Part shown: piece after piece, positions 8,876 to 17,424 of the stretch
How the letters are laid out: every line of letters begins with the position of its first letter
How positions within the stretch are numbered: the first letter of the stretch is position 1
Assembly: GCF_001399975.1 (NCBI RefSeq)
Contig: NZ_LKBD01000018.1
Coordinates: 1 to 64,000 of the forward strand
Length of the DNA: 64,000 nucleotides
From: Pseudoalteromonas sp. P1-9
Lineage (GTDB): Bacteria; Pseudomonadota; Gammaproteobacteria; Enterobacterales; Alteromonadaceae
Direction: 5' to 3'
The notes under the pieces: model-generated
What the model was told of the DNA's origin: nothing
The model's input: the letters and a program-made list of their open reading frames with translations, nothing else
Databases searched by the model: none
Position numbers and translations under genes: made by a program

Positions 8876-8893
8876 TGTGAGATATATCCTACA
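8876..8893. promoter_or_regulatory. GacA/UvrY-type response regulator box
   Basis: TGTGAGATATATCCTACA matches the known TGTAAG-N6-CTTACA upstream activating sequence of csrB/rsmZ genes with 2 mismatches in 12 defined positions. Its centre is about 180 bases upstream of the predicted RNA start, the distance seen in pseudomonads. This predicts activation by a BarA/UvrY (GacS/GacA) system. Confidence 0.75.
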
Positions 8894-8926
8894 ACTAAAT
8901 TCGCTAATGTCCTTTGCTCTTCTAAC

Positions 8927-8941
8927 TGAAAATAGTTTTCA
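8927..8941. promoter_or_regulatory. Fur-like box upstream of the iron transporter
   Basis: TGAAAATAGTTTTCA fits the 7-1-7 Fur consensus TGATAATNATTATCA at 12 of 14 positions. It lies 91 bases before the start of the iron-binding protein gene, consistent with iron repression of that operon. Confidence 0.6.
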
Positions 8942-9032
8942 TTTAATTAAATTGAGTGCATTTAACGCTGTACATTCAATATCAGATAGATACAATTCAA
9001 GTGATAATACTTCTTATTAATGGTTCTAGAAT

Positions 9033-10034
9033 ATGAAAAAAGCAATCGCATTACTCGCACTGCTAGCAGCTGGTGAAGTTGCAGCAAAAGATGTTGTTAA
9101 TATTTACTCTTATCGTCAGGGCTTTTTAATTGAACCTATTCTGCAAGAGTTCACAAAAGAGACAGGTATTGAAACAAAAGTTGTTTTTGCAAAAAAAGGT
9201 TTAATTGAAAAACTTAAAAAAGAAGGTAAATACACGAAAGCCGATATGGTGCTTACGTCTAACTTTAGTGCGCTGTTACAGCTTGAAGATGAAGGCTTAG
9301 TGCAACCAATTAAAAGTAACGTAATCGAAAAAAATGTACCAAAGCAATTTCGTGATGACGAAGGAAATTGGGTTGCACTGACTAAACGTGTACGTAATGT
9401 TTACTCGTCTAAAGAGCGTGTTGGTAAGTTAGACACGTTAACCTATGAAGATCTCGCAAAACCTGAATACAAAGGCAAAATTTGTATGCGCTCAGGTAAG
9501 CACCCTTATAATTTGGGCTTAGTTGCTTCTATGATTGCGCATCATGGCGAGGCAGAAGCGCGTGAGTGGTTAAAGGGATTAAAAGCAAACTTAGCACGTA
9601 AGCCACAAGGTAACGACCGTGCACAAGTAAAAGCAGTAAAAGAAGGCTTGTGTGATGTAGCGCTTGGTAACAGTTATTATTTTGGTAAAATGCTGAACGA
9701 TCCAAAGCAAGTGCCTTGGGCTGAGTCTGTATACATTAATTTCCCAAATCAGCAAGATCGTGGCTCACATATTAATGTATCTGGTGCGGTTTTAACCAAG
9801 TACGGAAAAAATACGACTAACGCATTAAAATTAATCGAATTTATGACTGACAACAAAGCTCAGAATATGTATGCTTCAGTGAATATGGAATATCCGGTAA
9901 AGACGGATGTTGAAGTGTCTGAGTTGGTGGCGTCTTGGGGCAAATTTAAGGAAGATGCACTGCCATTAACAAAGGTAAGTGAATACCGTCCATTGGCATT
10001 GAAGCTAATCGACGAGGTAAAATTTGATCTTTAA
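9033..10034 (+). CDS. fbpA: Ferric iron ABC transporter, periplasmic binding protein (FbpA type)
   Basis: A 333-residue periplasmic solute-binding protein of the FbpA/FutA family with a signal peptide cleaved near residue 18 (ALLAAGEVAA). The NIYSYRQGFLIEPILQEFTKETGI opening and the paired tyrosines of NSYYFG (Y215, Y216) are typical iron(III)-coordinating features of this family. Its TAA stop shares a base with the ATG of the permease gene, so the three transporter genes are translationally coupled. The Fur-like box upstream supports an iron role. Symbols idiA or futA are also used for such genes. Confidence 0.9.
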   Translation: MKKAIALLALLAAGEVAAKDVVNIYSYRQGFLIEPILQEFTKETGIETKVVFAKKGLIEKLKKEGKYTKADMVLTSNFSALLQLEDEGLVQPIKSNVIEKNVPKQFRDDEGNWVALTKRVRNVYSSKERVGKLDTLTYEDLAKPEYKGKICMRSGKHPYNLGLVASMIAHHGEAEAREWLKGLKANLARKPQGNDRAQVKAVKEGLCDVALGNSYYFGKMLNDPKQVPWAESVYINFPNQQDRGSHINVSGAVLTKYGKNTTNALKLIEFMTDNKAQNMYASVNMEYPVKTDVEVSELVASWGKFKEDALPLTKVSEYRPLALKLIDEVKFDL

Positions 10035-11680
10035 TGCGCCTTAATTTTTCACTGTCTAAATGGCAGTTTATTGCTTTCGCGACAGGCTTTTGCCTGTCGC
10101 TTCCGTTATTGTTCCTGATTTTTGAATCCTTCCAGCCTGATAAGGAAGTCTTTGAACACTTAAAACAAACAGTATTGTGGGATTACACTTTTAATACCAT
10201 AGTGTTGATTTTTGGCGTCTGCTTGCTTAGTTGTGTGATTGCGTTGCCGCTAGCATGGCTTTGTGCCTACAGCGACTTTCCCGGTAAAAAGCATTTCGAG
10301 TGGGCATTAATGCTACCACTTGCAATGCCAACTTATATTATCGCCTATATTTACACCGACTTATTTGATTATGCGGGCCCCATTCAGTCATGGCTTCGCG
10401 CGGTTTTTGGCTGGCAGTCACCGAATGATTATTGGTTCTTTGATATTCGCACGCTAGGCGGTGCAATCGTAATGATTGCGTTAGTGCTTTACCCATATTT
10501 ATTTTTGATTTTTAAAACGGCACTTAAAGAGCAATCTTATAAATTAGTTCAGGCCAGCCAAGTAATGGGTTACTCGCCCGTTAAAAGCTTTTTTAAAGTA
10601 TCTATTCCGTTGGGGCGTGGCGCAATTGCTGCGGCACTAGCGCTGATCAGCATGGAATCAATGGCAGATTTTGCAACTGTAAACTATTTTGCTGTAAGTA
10701 CTTTGACAACCGCAGTATACGATACTTGGCTTGGTTACTATTCACTTACTGCGGCAGCGAAAATCTCCGGCATTATGTTGCTGTTTTTGTTTGTCGTGAT
10801 CGGCGTAGAAAAATTTAGCCGACGCAACCAAGCGGTATTTGAGCGCGGTGCAAGTGAGAATAACGGACCACTTTATTACCTATCGGGAAAATCAGCGTGG
10901 TTAGCAACAGCGTATTGTGCATTAATACTTTTTGCAGGGTTTGTGCTGCCAATTCTTATTTTGTTGAGCTACGCAGTGAGCTATTTTAACGAGGCATGGA
11001 ATAGCGATGCGTTTTTATATGCTTGGCAGAGTTTGAAAATAGCGCTAATCGTGAGTTTTGTTTGTGTTGCGTTAAGTGTGCTGGTGAATTTCTATCAACG
11101 TTCAAGCTTGTCGCGCTGGGCAGGTGTGCCAGGCAAAGTTGCCAGCACTGGTTATGCATTACCTGGTACCGTATTAGCGATAGCAGTGCTACTGCCGCTC
11201 ACCGCACTTGATCAACAGCTCAATATTTTTGCTGAATCAACACAGTGGTTTGCTGAACCAGGATTGTTGTTTAGTGGTTCTATTTTTGCCTTAATGTTTG
11301 CTTACGTTGTGCGCTTTTATGCGATTTCACAAGGCGCCATTGAATCTAGCTATGCACGTATTTCGCCATCGCTTGATATGGCAAGTCATTCAATGGGTGT
11401 AAGTGCAGGCAATACTTTGCGCCGAGTGCATATGCCACTGCTTAAGCGCGGCATGCTTACTGCTGGTTTAATTGTATTTATTGAATGTATGAAAGAGTTA
11501 CCTGCGGCACTGTTATTACGCCCTTTTGACTTTGAAACGCTGGCAACCTATGTTTTTCAATACGTCAGTGATGAGCAACTTGAGCTTGCCTCAGTGTCGG
11601 CATTATTTATCGTACTTGTCGGCTTAATCCCTTTATATTTAGTTAATAACACTATGGAAGCTAAAGCATCTCATGAGTAA
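10034..11680 (+). CDS. fbpB: Ferric iron ABC transporter, permease (FbpB type)
   Basis: An inner-membrane permease of 548 residues with two fused binding-protein-dependent transport domains. Each has several transmembrane helices and an EAA-loop-like segment (ASQVMGYSPVKSFFKVSIPLG near residue 175; MASHSMGVSAGNTLRRVHMPL near 455), as in the two-domain iron permeases FbpB/YfuB. It overlaps the binding-protein gene by one base and the ATPase gene by eight, so it is the middle gene of a tight operon. Confidence 0.92.
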   Translation: MRLNFSLSKWQFIAFATGFCLSLPLLFLIFESFQPDKEVFEHLKQTVLWDYTFNTIVLIFGVCLLSCVIALPLAWLCAYSDFPGKKHFEWALMLPLAMPTYIIAYIYTDLFDYAGPIQSWLRAVFGWQSPNDYWFFDIRTLGGAIVMIALVLYPYLFLIFKTALKEQSYKLVQASQVMGYSPVKSFFKVSIPLGRGAIAAALALISMESMADFATVNYFAVSTLTTAVYDTWLGYYSLTAAAKISGIMLLFLFVVIGVEKFSRRNQAVFERGASENNGPLYYLSGKSAWLATAYCALILFAGFVLPILILLSYAVSYFNEAWNSDAFLYAWQSLKIALIVSFVCVALSVLVNFYQRSSLSRWAGVPGKVASTGYALPGTVLAIAVLLPLTALDQQLNIFAESTQWFAEPGLLFSGSIFALMFAYVVRFYAISQGAIESSYARISPSLDMASHSMGVSAGNTLRRVHMPLLKRGMLTAGLIVFIECMKELPAALLLRPFDFETLATYVFQYVSDEQLELASVSALFIVLVGLIPLYLVNNTMEAKASHE

Positions 11681-12731
11681 TTTGTCGATTAACAATTTAG
11701 AATATAGCTACAATGGCAAACCGATCTTAAAAGATTTGTCATTGCAGGTAAAAGACAATGAAATTGTGTGTTTACTCGGTGCAAGTGGCTGTGGCAAAAC
11801 CACCACGTTAAAAGCAATCGCTGGTTTGTTGAAACCTAGCAAAGGGAATATTTCGATTGCGCAAGTTGCGGTTAACGGTGATTCGCTTTATGTGCCGCCA
11901 CAAGAGCGCAATATCGGTATGATGTTTCAAGACTATGCGTTGTTTCCTCATTTAACCGTTGAGCAAAACATTGCGTTTGGCTTACATAAAGAATCCTCGA
12001 GTGTACGCAACGAGCGTGTTAAAGAAATGCTGTCACTGATTAAGCTAGAGGCATTTGCTGAGCGCTATCCTCACCAATTATCAGGTGGTCAGCAACAGCG
12101 TGTGGCAATTGCCCGCGCATTGGCGTATAAACCGAGTTTATTGTTACTTGATGAACCATTTTCCAATATCGATCACCAAGTACGTTTCCAATTAATTGAT
12201 GATATTCGCCTTATTATTAAAGATCAGCAAGTTTCTGCCATTTTTGTAACCCACTCCAAAGAGGAAGCTTTTGCTTTCGCCGATAAGCTGGCGATTATGG
12301 AAGAGGGCAAAATTGCCCAATTAGGCACAGCAGAAGCACTTTATCGCAAACCTGCGACAAAAGGCGTTGCGGCATTTTTAAGTGCTGGTATTTTTATTGA
12401 TGCAGAAGCGACATCAAGCACTGAATTTAAAACTGAGTTTGGCACCATTACTTCACTTGAACCTGTGACAGACGACCAAGATGAGGTGTCAGGCAAAGGC
12501 TGTATATATTTAAAGCCTCAGTACTTAACTTTGAGCGAAAGCGAACAGGGAGTAGGTGAGTTTGTAGCGAGCCGTTTTGTTGGTAACCGCTATTTATGTC
12601 GTGTAAAACTAGGGCAACAAGAACTTGAAATTCCATGCACGCAACATCAACGCTATGCTTATGGTCAGCGATTAGCTATTGATGTTCGTCCGCATTTGGT
12701 TAATTATTTCGCTTATACTAATAACAATTAA
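11673..12731 (+). CDS. fbpC: Ferric iron ABC transporter, ATPase (FbpC type)
   Basis: The energy-coupling ATPase of the importer, 352 residues. It has Walker A GASGCGKTT (near residues 37-45), the Q-loop MMFQDYALFP, the signature LSGGQQQR, Walker B LLLLDEP and the switch THSKEEA. The extra C-terminal region (about 240-352) is an OB-fold regulatory domain as in FbpC/PotA. It starts inside the permease gene and is followed after 14 bases by the DyP-fold gene. Confidence 0.93.
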   Translation: MSNLSINNLEYSYNGKPILKDLSLQVKDNEIVCLLGASGCGKTTTLKAIAGLLKPSKGNISIAQVAVNGDSLYVPPQERNIGMMFQDYALFPHLTVEQNIAFGLHKESSSVRNERVKEMLSLIKLEAFAERYPHQLSGGQQQRVAIARALAYKPSLLLLDEPFSNIDHQVRFQLIDDIRLIIKDQQVSAIFVTHSKEEAFAFADKLAIMEEGKIAQLGTAEALYRKPATKGVAAFLSAGIFIDAEATSSTEFKTEFGTITSLEPVTDDQDEVSGKGCIYLKPQYLTLSESEQGVGEFVASRFVGNRYLCRVKLGQQELEIPCTQHQRYAYGQRLAIDVRPHLVNYFAYTNNN

Positions 12732-12745
12732 GTAGGAAACCCGCT

Positions 12746-13657
12746 ATGCCACAAGCGCAATCAGGAGTTTGTGCTGAAGCCAATTTACATGGTGTGCATT
12801 TATTTTTAAATGTATTAGATGGCCAAGAACTCAGCTTGTCGAAAAAATTGGCAAGTATTATTGATATGCAAGAGCGGTTTGATCACGAATTTTCGGAAGC
12901 GCTTGTGTCTTGTGTTGTGGCGATAGGTTCCCAGTTCTGGCCACATATTTACCCCAGTAAAATGCCAAAAACGTTGGCAGGCTTTCCGCAATTTGAACAT
13001 ATTGAGCATGCTACGCCATCACGTCCAATAGATTTAATGATTCAAATTAGGGCAGATCGCCTTGATGTAGTTCATTTGTTTGTGATGGAGGTAATTGAAT
13101 TACTGAGTGGTGATATTGAGCTGATTGACCAAGTAAAGTGTTTTCATTATTTAGACGGTCGTGACCTAAATGGCTTTATTTATGGTGTAGCTAATCCACA
13201 TGGTCGCAAAAAGCAGCTTGTTGCTTTAGTGGGAGATGAAGACGTTGCGTTTTCTGCGGGCAGCTATATTCATGTGCAGCGTTATCGTTATGACTTAAAG
13301 GCATGGCAAGAAATCTCAAAAGCTGAACAAGAGATTGTAATGGGGCGAATGGCTAATTCTAACCAAGCGGTTAGCTGCGCTCCAGAAAATAGCCATAGTG
13401 CTCGTACAGAGCTTTACGATGAAGATGGCAATGCATTATTTTTAAATCAAGGCATGCCATTTGCTGATATTAACCAACAGGGCTTTTTATTTATTAGCTG
13501 TGCAAATAATGGCTATGCGTTTCAAACGCTTCTCAAACACCGTTTAGGCTACATTGATGATAATGGCCCAGATATGTGGCTGGAGTTTGCGAAAAGTGAT
13601 TTTGGTGCGGCGTTTTTTGCACCATCTGTGAATATGCTAAGGGAATTAGCTAGTTAG
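12746..13657 (+). CDS. DyP-type peroxidase family protein lacking catalytic Asp and Arg
   Basis: A 303-residue protein of the dye-decolourising peroxidase family (YfeX/VcDyP class), which binds heme in a ferredoxin-like fold. The proximal heme ligand is kept (NSHSART, H217). The distal Asp of the GFIDG motif is Tyr here (GFIYG, Y146), and the distal Arg before MPF/MPYG is Asn (LNQGMPF, N234). In E. coli YfeX the matching residues are D143, H215 and R232. Both distal residues are needed for peroxidase chemistry, so this is probably not a normal peroxidase although heme may still bind. There is no signal peptide. It is the fourth gene of the iron operon, 14 bases after the ATPase gene. Confidence 0.85.
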   Translation: MPQAQSGVCAEANLHGVHLFLNVLDGQELSLSKKLASIIDMQERFDHEFSEALVSCVVAIGSQFWPHIYPSKMPKTLAGFPQFEHIEHATPSRPIDLMIQIRADRLDVVHLFVMEVIELLSGDIELIDQVKCFHYLDGRDLNGFIYGVANPHGRKKQLVALVGDEDVAFSAGSYIHVQRYRYDLKAWQEISKAEQEIVMGRMANSNQAVSCAPENSHSARTELYDEDGNALFLNQGMPFADINQQGFLFISCANNGYAFQTLLKHRLGYIDDNGPDMWLEFAKSDFGAAFFAPSVNMLRELAS

Positions 13658-13674
13658 ATTTAGCAAGCTAGAGT

Positions 13675-13707
13675 TTAAGAGAGTTATGCTATACAAAACT
13701 CTCTTAA
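13675..13707. terminator. Hairpin between convergent genes, possible terminator
   Basis: A perfect 11-base inverted repeat (TTAAGAGAGTT / AACTCTCTTAA) with an 11-base loop lies between the converging DyP-fold gene and argR. It lacks a strong T tract on either side, so its termination efficiency is uncertain. Confidence 0.5.
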
Positions 13708-13713
13708 TTAGTT

Positions 13714-14181
13714 TTAAACGTTTTCGAATAACTTTTTAACGCGCTCAAGTGTAACGTCAATTTCAGAGACTTTTTCAGGGGCGATAAAAATTGTATCATC
13801 ACCAGCAATGGTCCCTAACACACCGTCTGCTTTGCCAAGTGAATCGAGCAAACGCGCAATCAGTTGTGCAGCACCTGGACTGGTACGAATGATGATCATC
13901 ATTTCGTTATGCATAATATCAATTACCAGCTGGCGCAGCGGGCTTTTCGCTGTTGGTACACCCATTTCTGCAGGTAAACAATACACCATCTCTTGTTTCG
14001 CATTACGTGTGCGTACAGCGCCAAATTTACTTAACATGCGAGACACTTTGCTCTGACTAATATTGTCAAAACCCATGTCTTTTAAGGCATCAACAATCTC
14101 GCCTTGTGAACCAAAGTTTTCTTCTTTTAAAAGGGCTTTGAACGCTTTAACCAGCGCTTCTTGTTTATCTTGTATTTGCAT
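13714..14181 (-). CDS. argR: Arginine repressor ArgR
   Basis: Hexameric arginine-responsive repressor of arginine biosynthesis. The N-terminal winged helix ([20 protein letters not shown]) and the C-terminal arginine-binding motif [10 protein letters not shown] are very close to E. coli ArgR. I place the start at the ATG at 14181 ([10 protein letters not shown]), giving 155 residues like E. coli (156). A TTG at 14202 would add seven residues and neither start has a good ribosome site. It is divergent from mdh, as in many gammaproteobacteria. Confidence 0.94.
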   Translation of the reverse strand: MQIQDKQEALVKAFKALLKEENFGSQGEIVDALKDMGFDNISQSKVSRMLSKFGAVRTRNAKQEMVYCLPAEMGVPTAKSPLRQLVIDIMHNEMMIIIRTSPGAAQLIARLLDSLGKADGVLGTIAGDDTIFIAPEKVSEIDVTLERVKKLFENV

Positions 14182-14264
14182 GTGAACGGGCTGTTTAACC
14201 AATTGATGGACGTTACCTTAAATTTTACACAAGTTAGGGGTAATTGCATTAATAAAATCGTCAG

Positions 14265-14290
14265 ATTAATTCAATTAGAGTTGAATTAAT
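14265..14290. promoter_or_regulatory. Inverted repeat between argR and mdh, possible ARG operator
   Basis: ATTAATTCAA and TTGAATTAAT form a perfect 10-base inverted repeat around TTAGAG. The ATTCA and TGAAT cores are ArgR half sites oriented as the inner halves of two adjacent ARG boxes, but the outer halves are weak. It lies in the divergent 287-base region between the argR and mdh starts. Confidence 0.4.
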
Positions 14291-14468
14291 CTCAATGAAA
14301 ATGCGATTTTTTTAATTGATAGCGTTGTCAACTAATCTAGTCGGATAAAGTTTACAACTATGGTCGAGATTTATATAAAAAATACCTGTTTTATTTGTTT
14401 TTATGCGCACTTTTCATTATCTTTATGGCACTTTTTTAAATACCTACCTCTAATCACGGAGAATTCAC

Positions 14469-15407
14469 ATGAAAGTTGCAGTTTTAGGCGCAGCTGGTGG
14501 TATCGGCCAGGCCCTTTCTTTATTACTTAAAACACAATTACCAGCTGGTTCTGAGCTATCGTTATACGATGTAGCGCCAGTTGTTCCAGGTGTTGCTGTT
14601 GACCTATCACATATCCCAACTGCAGTTAAAGTTGAAGGTTTTGGTAAAGACGATTTAGATGCAGCACTTGCTGGCGCAGATATCGTAATTATTCCAGCAG
14701 GTATGCCGCGTAAGCCGGGTATGGACCGTGCAGACTTATTCAATGTTAATGCAAGCATTGTTAAAACACTTGCTGAAGGCATTGTTAAAAACTGTCCTAA
14801 GGCGCTTGTAGGTGTTATCACTAACCCTGTAAACGGCACTGTACCAATCGTTGCTGAAGTATTCAAAAAGGCAGGTACTTACGAAGCTAACCGTGTATTC
14901 GGTGTAACGACACTAGACGTTATCCGTTCAGAAGCGTTTATCGCTGAACTTAAAGGCGTAGACGTTGCTTCTGTTAAAGTACCAGTAATCGGTGGTCACT
15001 CAGGTACAACTATTCTTCCACTTCTTTCACAAGTTGAAGGTGTTGAGTTCACAGCGGAAGAAGTTGAAGCACTTACTCCACGTATTCAAAATGCAGGTAC
15101 TGAAGTTGTTAACGCAAAAGCGGGTGGCGGTTCAGCGACACTTTCAATGGGCGCAGCAGCTGCACGTTTCACTCAGTCTTTAGTTAAAGGCTTACAAGGT
15201 GAAGAAGGTGTTATCGACTACGCATACGTTGCAATCGACGGTGGTGACGCAGCATACTTTGCACACCCAGTACGTTTAGGCAAAAACGGTGTTGAAGAAA
15301 TCCTTTCTTACGGTGAGCTTAGCGCATTCGAAGAGAAAGCAAAGAACGACATGCTTGAAACGCTTAACAAAGACATTCAAGAAGGTATCGACTTCATCAA
15401 CGGTTAA
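14469..15407 (+). CDS. mdh: Malate dehydrogenase (NAD)
   Basis: A 312-residue TCA-cycle enzyme that interconverts malate and oxaloacetate. It has the N-terminal NAD-binding motif GAAGGIGQ (8-15), the catalytic loop [12 protein letters not shown] with substrate arginines, and the active-site His in IGGHSGTT. The length equals that of E. coli Mdh (312). The codon usage is strongly biased, as expected for high expression. It is single, divergent from argR, and closed by its own terminator. Confidence 0.98.
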   Translation: MKVAVLGAAGGIGQALSLLLKTQLPAGSELSLYDVAPVVPGVAVDLSHIPTAVKVEGFGKDDLDAALAGADIVIIPAGMPRKPGMDRADLFNVNASIVKTLAEGIVKNCPKALVGVITNPVNGTVPIVAEVFKKAGTYEANRVFGVTTLDVIRSEAFIAELKGVDVASVKVPVIGGHSGTTILPLLSQVEGVEFTAEEVEALTPRIQNAGTEVVNAKAGGGSATLSMGAAAARFTQSLVKGLQGEEGVIDYAYVAIDGGDAAYFAHPVRLGKNGVEEILSYGELSAFEEKAKNDMLETLNKDIQEGIDFING

Positions 15408-15430
15408 TTCCGCGGTAAGTTGTTACAGTA

Positions 15431-15456
15431 AAAAAGGCCGCAATTGCGGCCTTTTT
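15431..15456. terminator. Intrinsic terminator after mdh (bidirectional)
   Basis: AAAAAGGCCGCAA pairs with TTGCGGCCTTTTT, giving a T tract on both strands. It ends mdh and could also catch minus-strand transcripts. Confidence 0.9.
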
Positions 15457-15475
15457 GTATCTTAATTGATAACAA

Positions 15476-15506
15476 ATAAAAGGCGCTTACTACGCCTTTT
15501 ATTTTT
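15476..15506. terminator. Intrinsic terminator after the DUF885 gene
   Basis: ATAAAAGGCG (15476-15485) and CGCCTTTTAT (15493-15502) form a stem around CTTACTA. T-rich sequence follows on both strands. It lies just beyond the stop of the minus-strand gene. Confidence 0.85.
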
Positions 15507-15515
15507 TAAAGCGTA

Positions 15516-17342
15516 TTAACTTTGTTTGCTTGCAACCCAATCGTTTACAAAGCCTTCAAGGGTATTAAGTGGTACAGGGCCGCTCTTAAGTACAACATCG
15601 TGGAACTCACGGATATCGAATTTTTCACCAAGTTGCTTCTTCGCGCTTTCACGTAGTTCTACAATTTTGATCATACCGATTTTATACGCTGTTGCTTGTG
15701 ATGGCATTACAATGTGACGCTCTACCATCTTAACGCCGTCTGACGTTGCATTTGGCGTGTTATTTACGTAGTAGTCGATGCCTTGTTGGCGCGTCCACTT
15801 CATCGCGTGAATACCTGTATCTACTACTAAGCGACATGCACGCCACAACTCCATTGCTAAACGACCAAAGTCTGAGTAAGGGTCTTCGTATAAGCCCATT
15901 TCTTTTGGCACCATTTCAGAGTATAAACCCCAGCCTTCAACGTATGCTGTGTAACCGCCAAACTTACGGAATTTAGGCACACCTTCAAGCTCTTGCGCGA
16001 TAGCAATTTGCATGTGGTGGCCTGGAATACCTTCATGGTAAGCAAGCGCTTCCATTTGGTAAGTTGGCATTGCTTCCATATCGTAAAGGTTGGCATAGTA
16101 AATACCAGGGCGTGAGCCATCTGGCGCAGGTTGCTGGTAAAACGCTTTACCTGCTGCTTTTTCACGGAATGCTTCAACACGTTTTACAATCATGTCGGCT
16201 TTTGGCTTAACGATAAATAACTCATCAAGGCGCGACTTCATGTTATCGATCATTGCCGTCGCATCAGCAAGGTACTTTGCTTTACCTTCTTCCGTGTTTG
16301 GCAAGTAGAACTGCTTATCGGTTTTCATGAATTCCATGAACGCTTTTAAGTCGCCTTTAAAGCCAACTTTATCTTTGATTTCACGCATTTCATCATGAAT
16401 ACGTGCCACTTCAGCTAAACCAATCGCGTGAATTTCTTTCGCAGTAAGGTCGGTTGTTGTCGTGCGTGCTAATGCATTGTTGTAGTAAGCTTCGCCTTCT
16501 GGGAACTTCCAAGCTCCATCGCGGTTATCAGCGCGAGATTCTAAACCAATTAGGTAGCTGATAAGCGATTCATATGCAGGTCCAACTGCTGTTTTAAGCG
16601 CATTTGTTGCATCAGTGATAAGAGCGTCTTTTTCATTTTGTGCGATTTCTAACTTTGCCACTTTGCGTTTAAAGTCAGTAAGCAGGGTTGAATCTTCACC
16701 AGTTGTGAAAGGCGCACCTTTCAAAATGTTTTTGCTTGAATCAATTACATGTGGGAACACGAATTTAGGTGCGATAATGCCTTTTACAGCACGAGTTTCT
16801 AGATCTTTTTCAAGTTGTTCAAATACCGTTGGTACACCATTTAAACGAGAAATATACGCTTTTGCATCACTTAAATCGGCAATTTGATGTTGGTTAATCA
16901 AAAATGCAGGGATCATTGAGTGTGTGCCATACATTTGATTTACTGGATACGTGTGGTAGCGCCATTTAAAGTCATCAATGCTTTGTACTAAACGCTGTTC
17001 CATTAAGTCATAGCTAACTTGTGTCGTGCTATCTAGCTTGCTGCGGTCAAAAGCGCGCAGCGTTTCAAGGTCTTTTTTCGCAAGCGCTAAATCTTCTAAC
17101 GCACGTGCTTCAGAACCGTCGTCCCATTTGTCATAGTCTTTTTTGATGCCCATATAGGTTTGGTAAACAGGGCTGCGCATTACGCCGCGCATAAAAACTT
17201 CTTCAAAGAACGCGTTTGCACGTTCGCTTTCTGATTGTTGTTTAACTACTTCAGCAGTTGTATCTTGTGTTGTTGCTGGTGTTTGACAACCAACTAAAAA
17301 AACAGAGCTGATTGCTGCTGCAATTAATGAGCGCTTAAGCAT
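15516..17342 (-). CDS. DUF885 family lipoprotein, putative metallopeptidase
   Basis: A 608-residue secreted lipoprotein: the signal peptide ends in the lipobox LVGC with the lipidated Cys at residue 19. The body is a DUF885 domain, a family with a thermolysin-like zinc site; the HEGIPGHH motif (near residue 440) supplies the metal-binding His pair and a candidate catalytic Glu. The true substrate is unknown. It is probably anchored in the outer membrane facing the periplasm. It is monocistronic, with a terminator after it and 82 bases separating it from hemW. Confidence 0.82.
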   Translation of the reverse strand: MLKRSLIAAAISSVFLVGCQTPATTQDTTAEVVKQQSESERANAFFEEVFMRGVMRSPVYQTYMGIKKDYDKWDDGSEARALEDLALAKKDLETLRAFDRSKLDSTTQVSYDLMEQRLVQSIDDFKWRYHTYPVNQMYGTHSMIPAFLINQHQIADLSDAKAYISRLNGVPTVFEQLEKDLETRAVKGIIAPKFVFPHVIDSSKNILKGAPFTTGEDSTLLTDFKRKVAKLEIAQNEKDALITDATNALKTAVGPAYESLISYLIGLESRADNRDGAWKFPEGEAYYNNALARTTTTDLTAKEIHAIGLAEVARIHDEMREIKDKVGFKGDLKAFMEFMKTDKQFYLPNTEEGKAKYLADATAMIDNMKSRLDELFIVKPKADMIVKRVEAFREKAAGKAFYQQPAPDGSRPGIYYANLYDMEAMPTYQMEALAYHEGIPGHHMQIAIAQELEGVPKFRKFGGYTAYVEGWGLYSEMVPKEMGLYEDPYSDFGRLAMELWRACRLVVDTGIHAMKWTRQQGIDYYVNNTPNATSDGVKMVERHIVMPSQATAYKIGMIKIVELRESAKKQLGEKFDIREFHDVVLKSGPVPLNTLEGFVNDWVASKQS

Positions 17343-17424
17343 TTTGTTTTACCTTTATAGTTATGACTTTATAACGAAGTATTTACTCAACGTTACTGTT
17401 TTACAGGGGTCGCTACAAACGACG

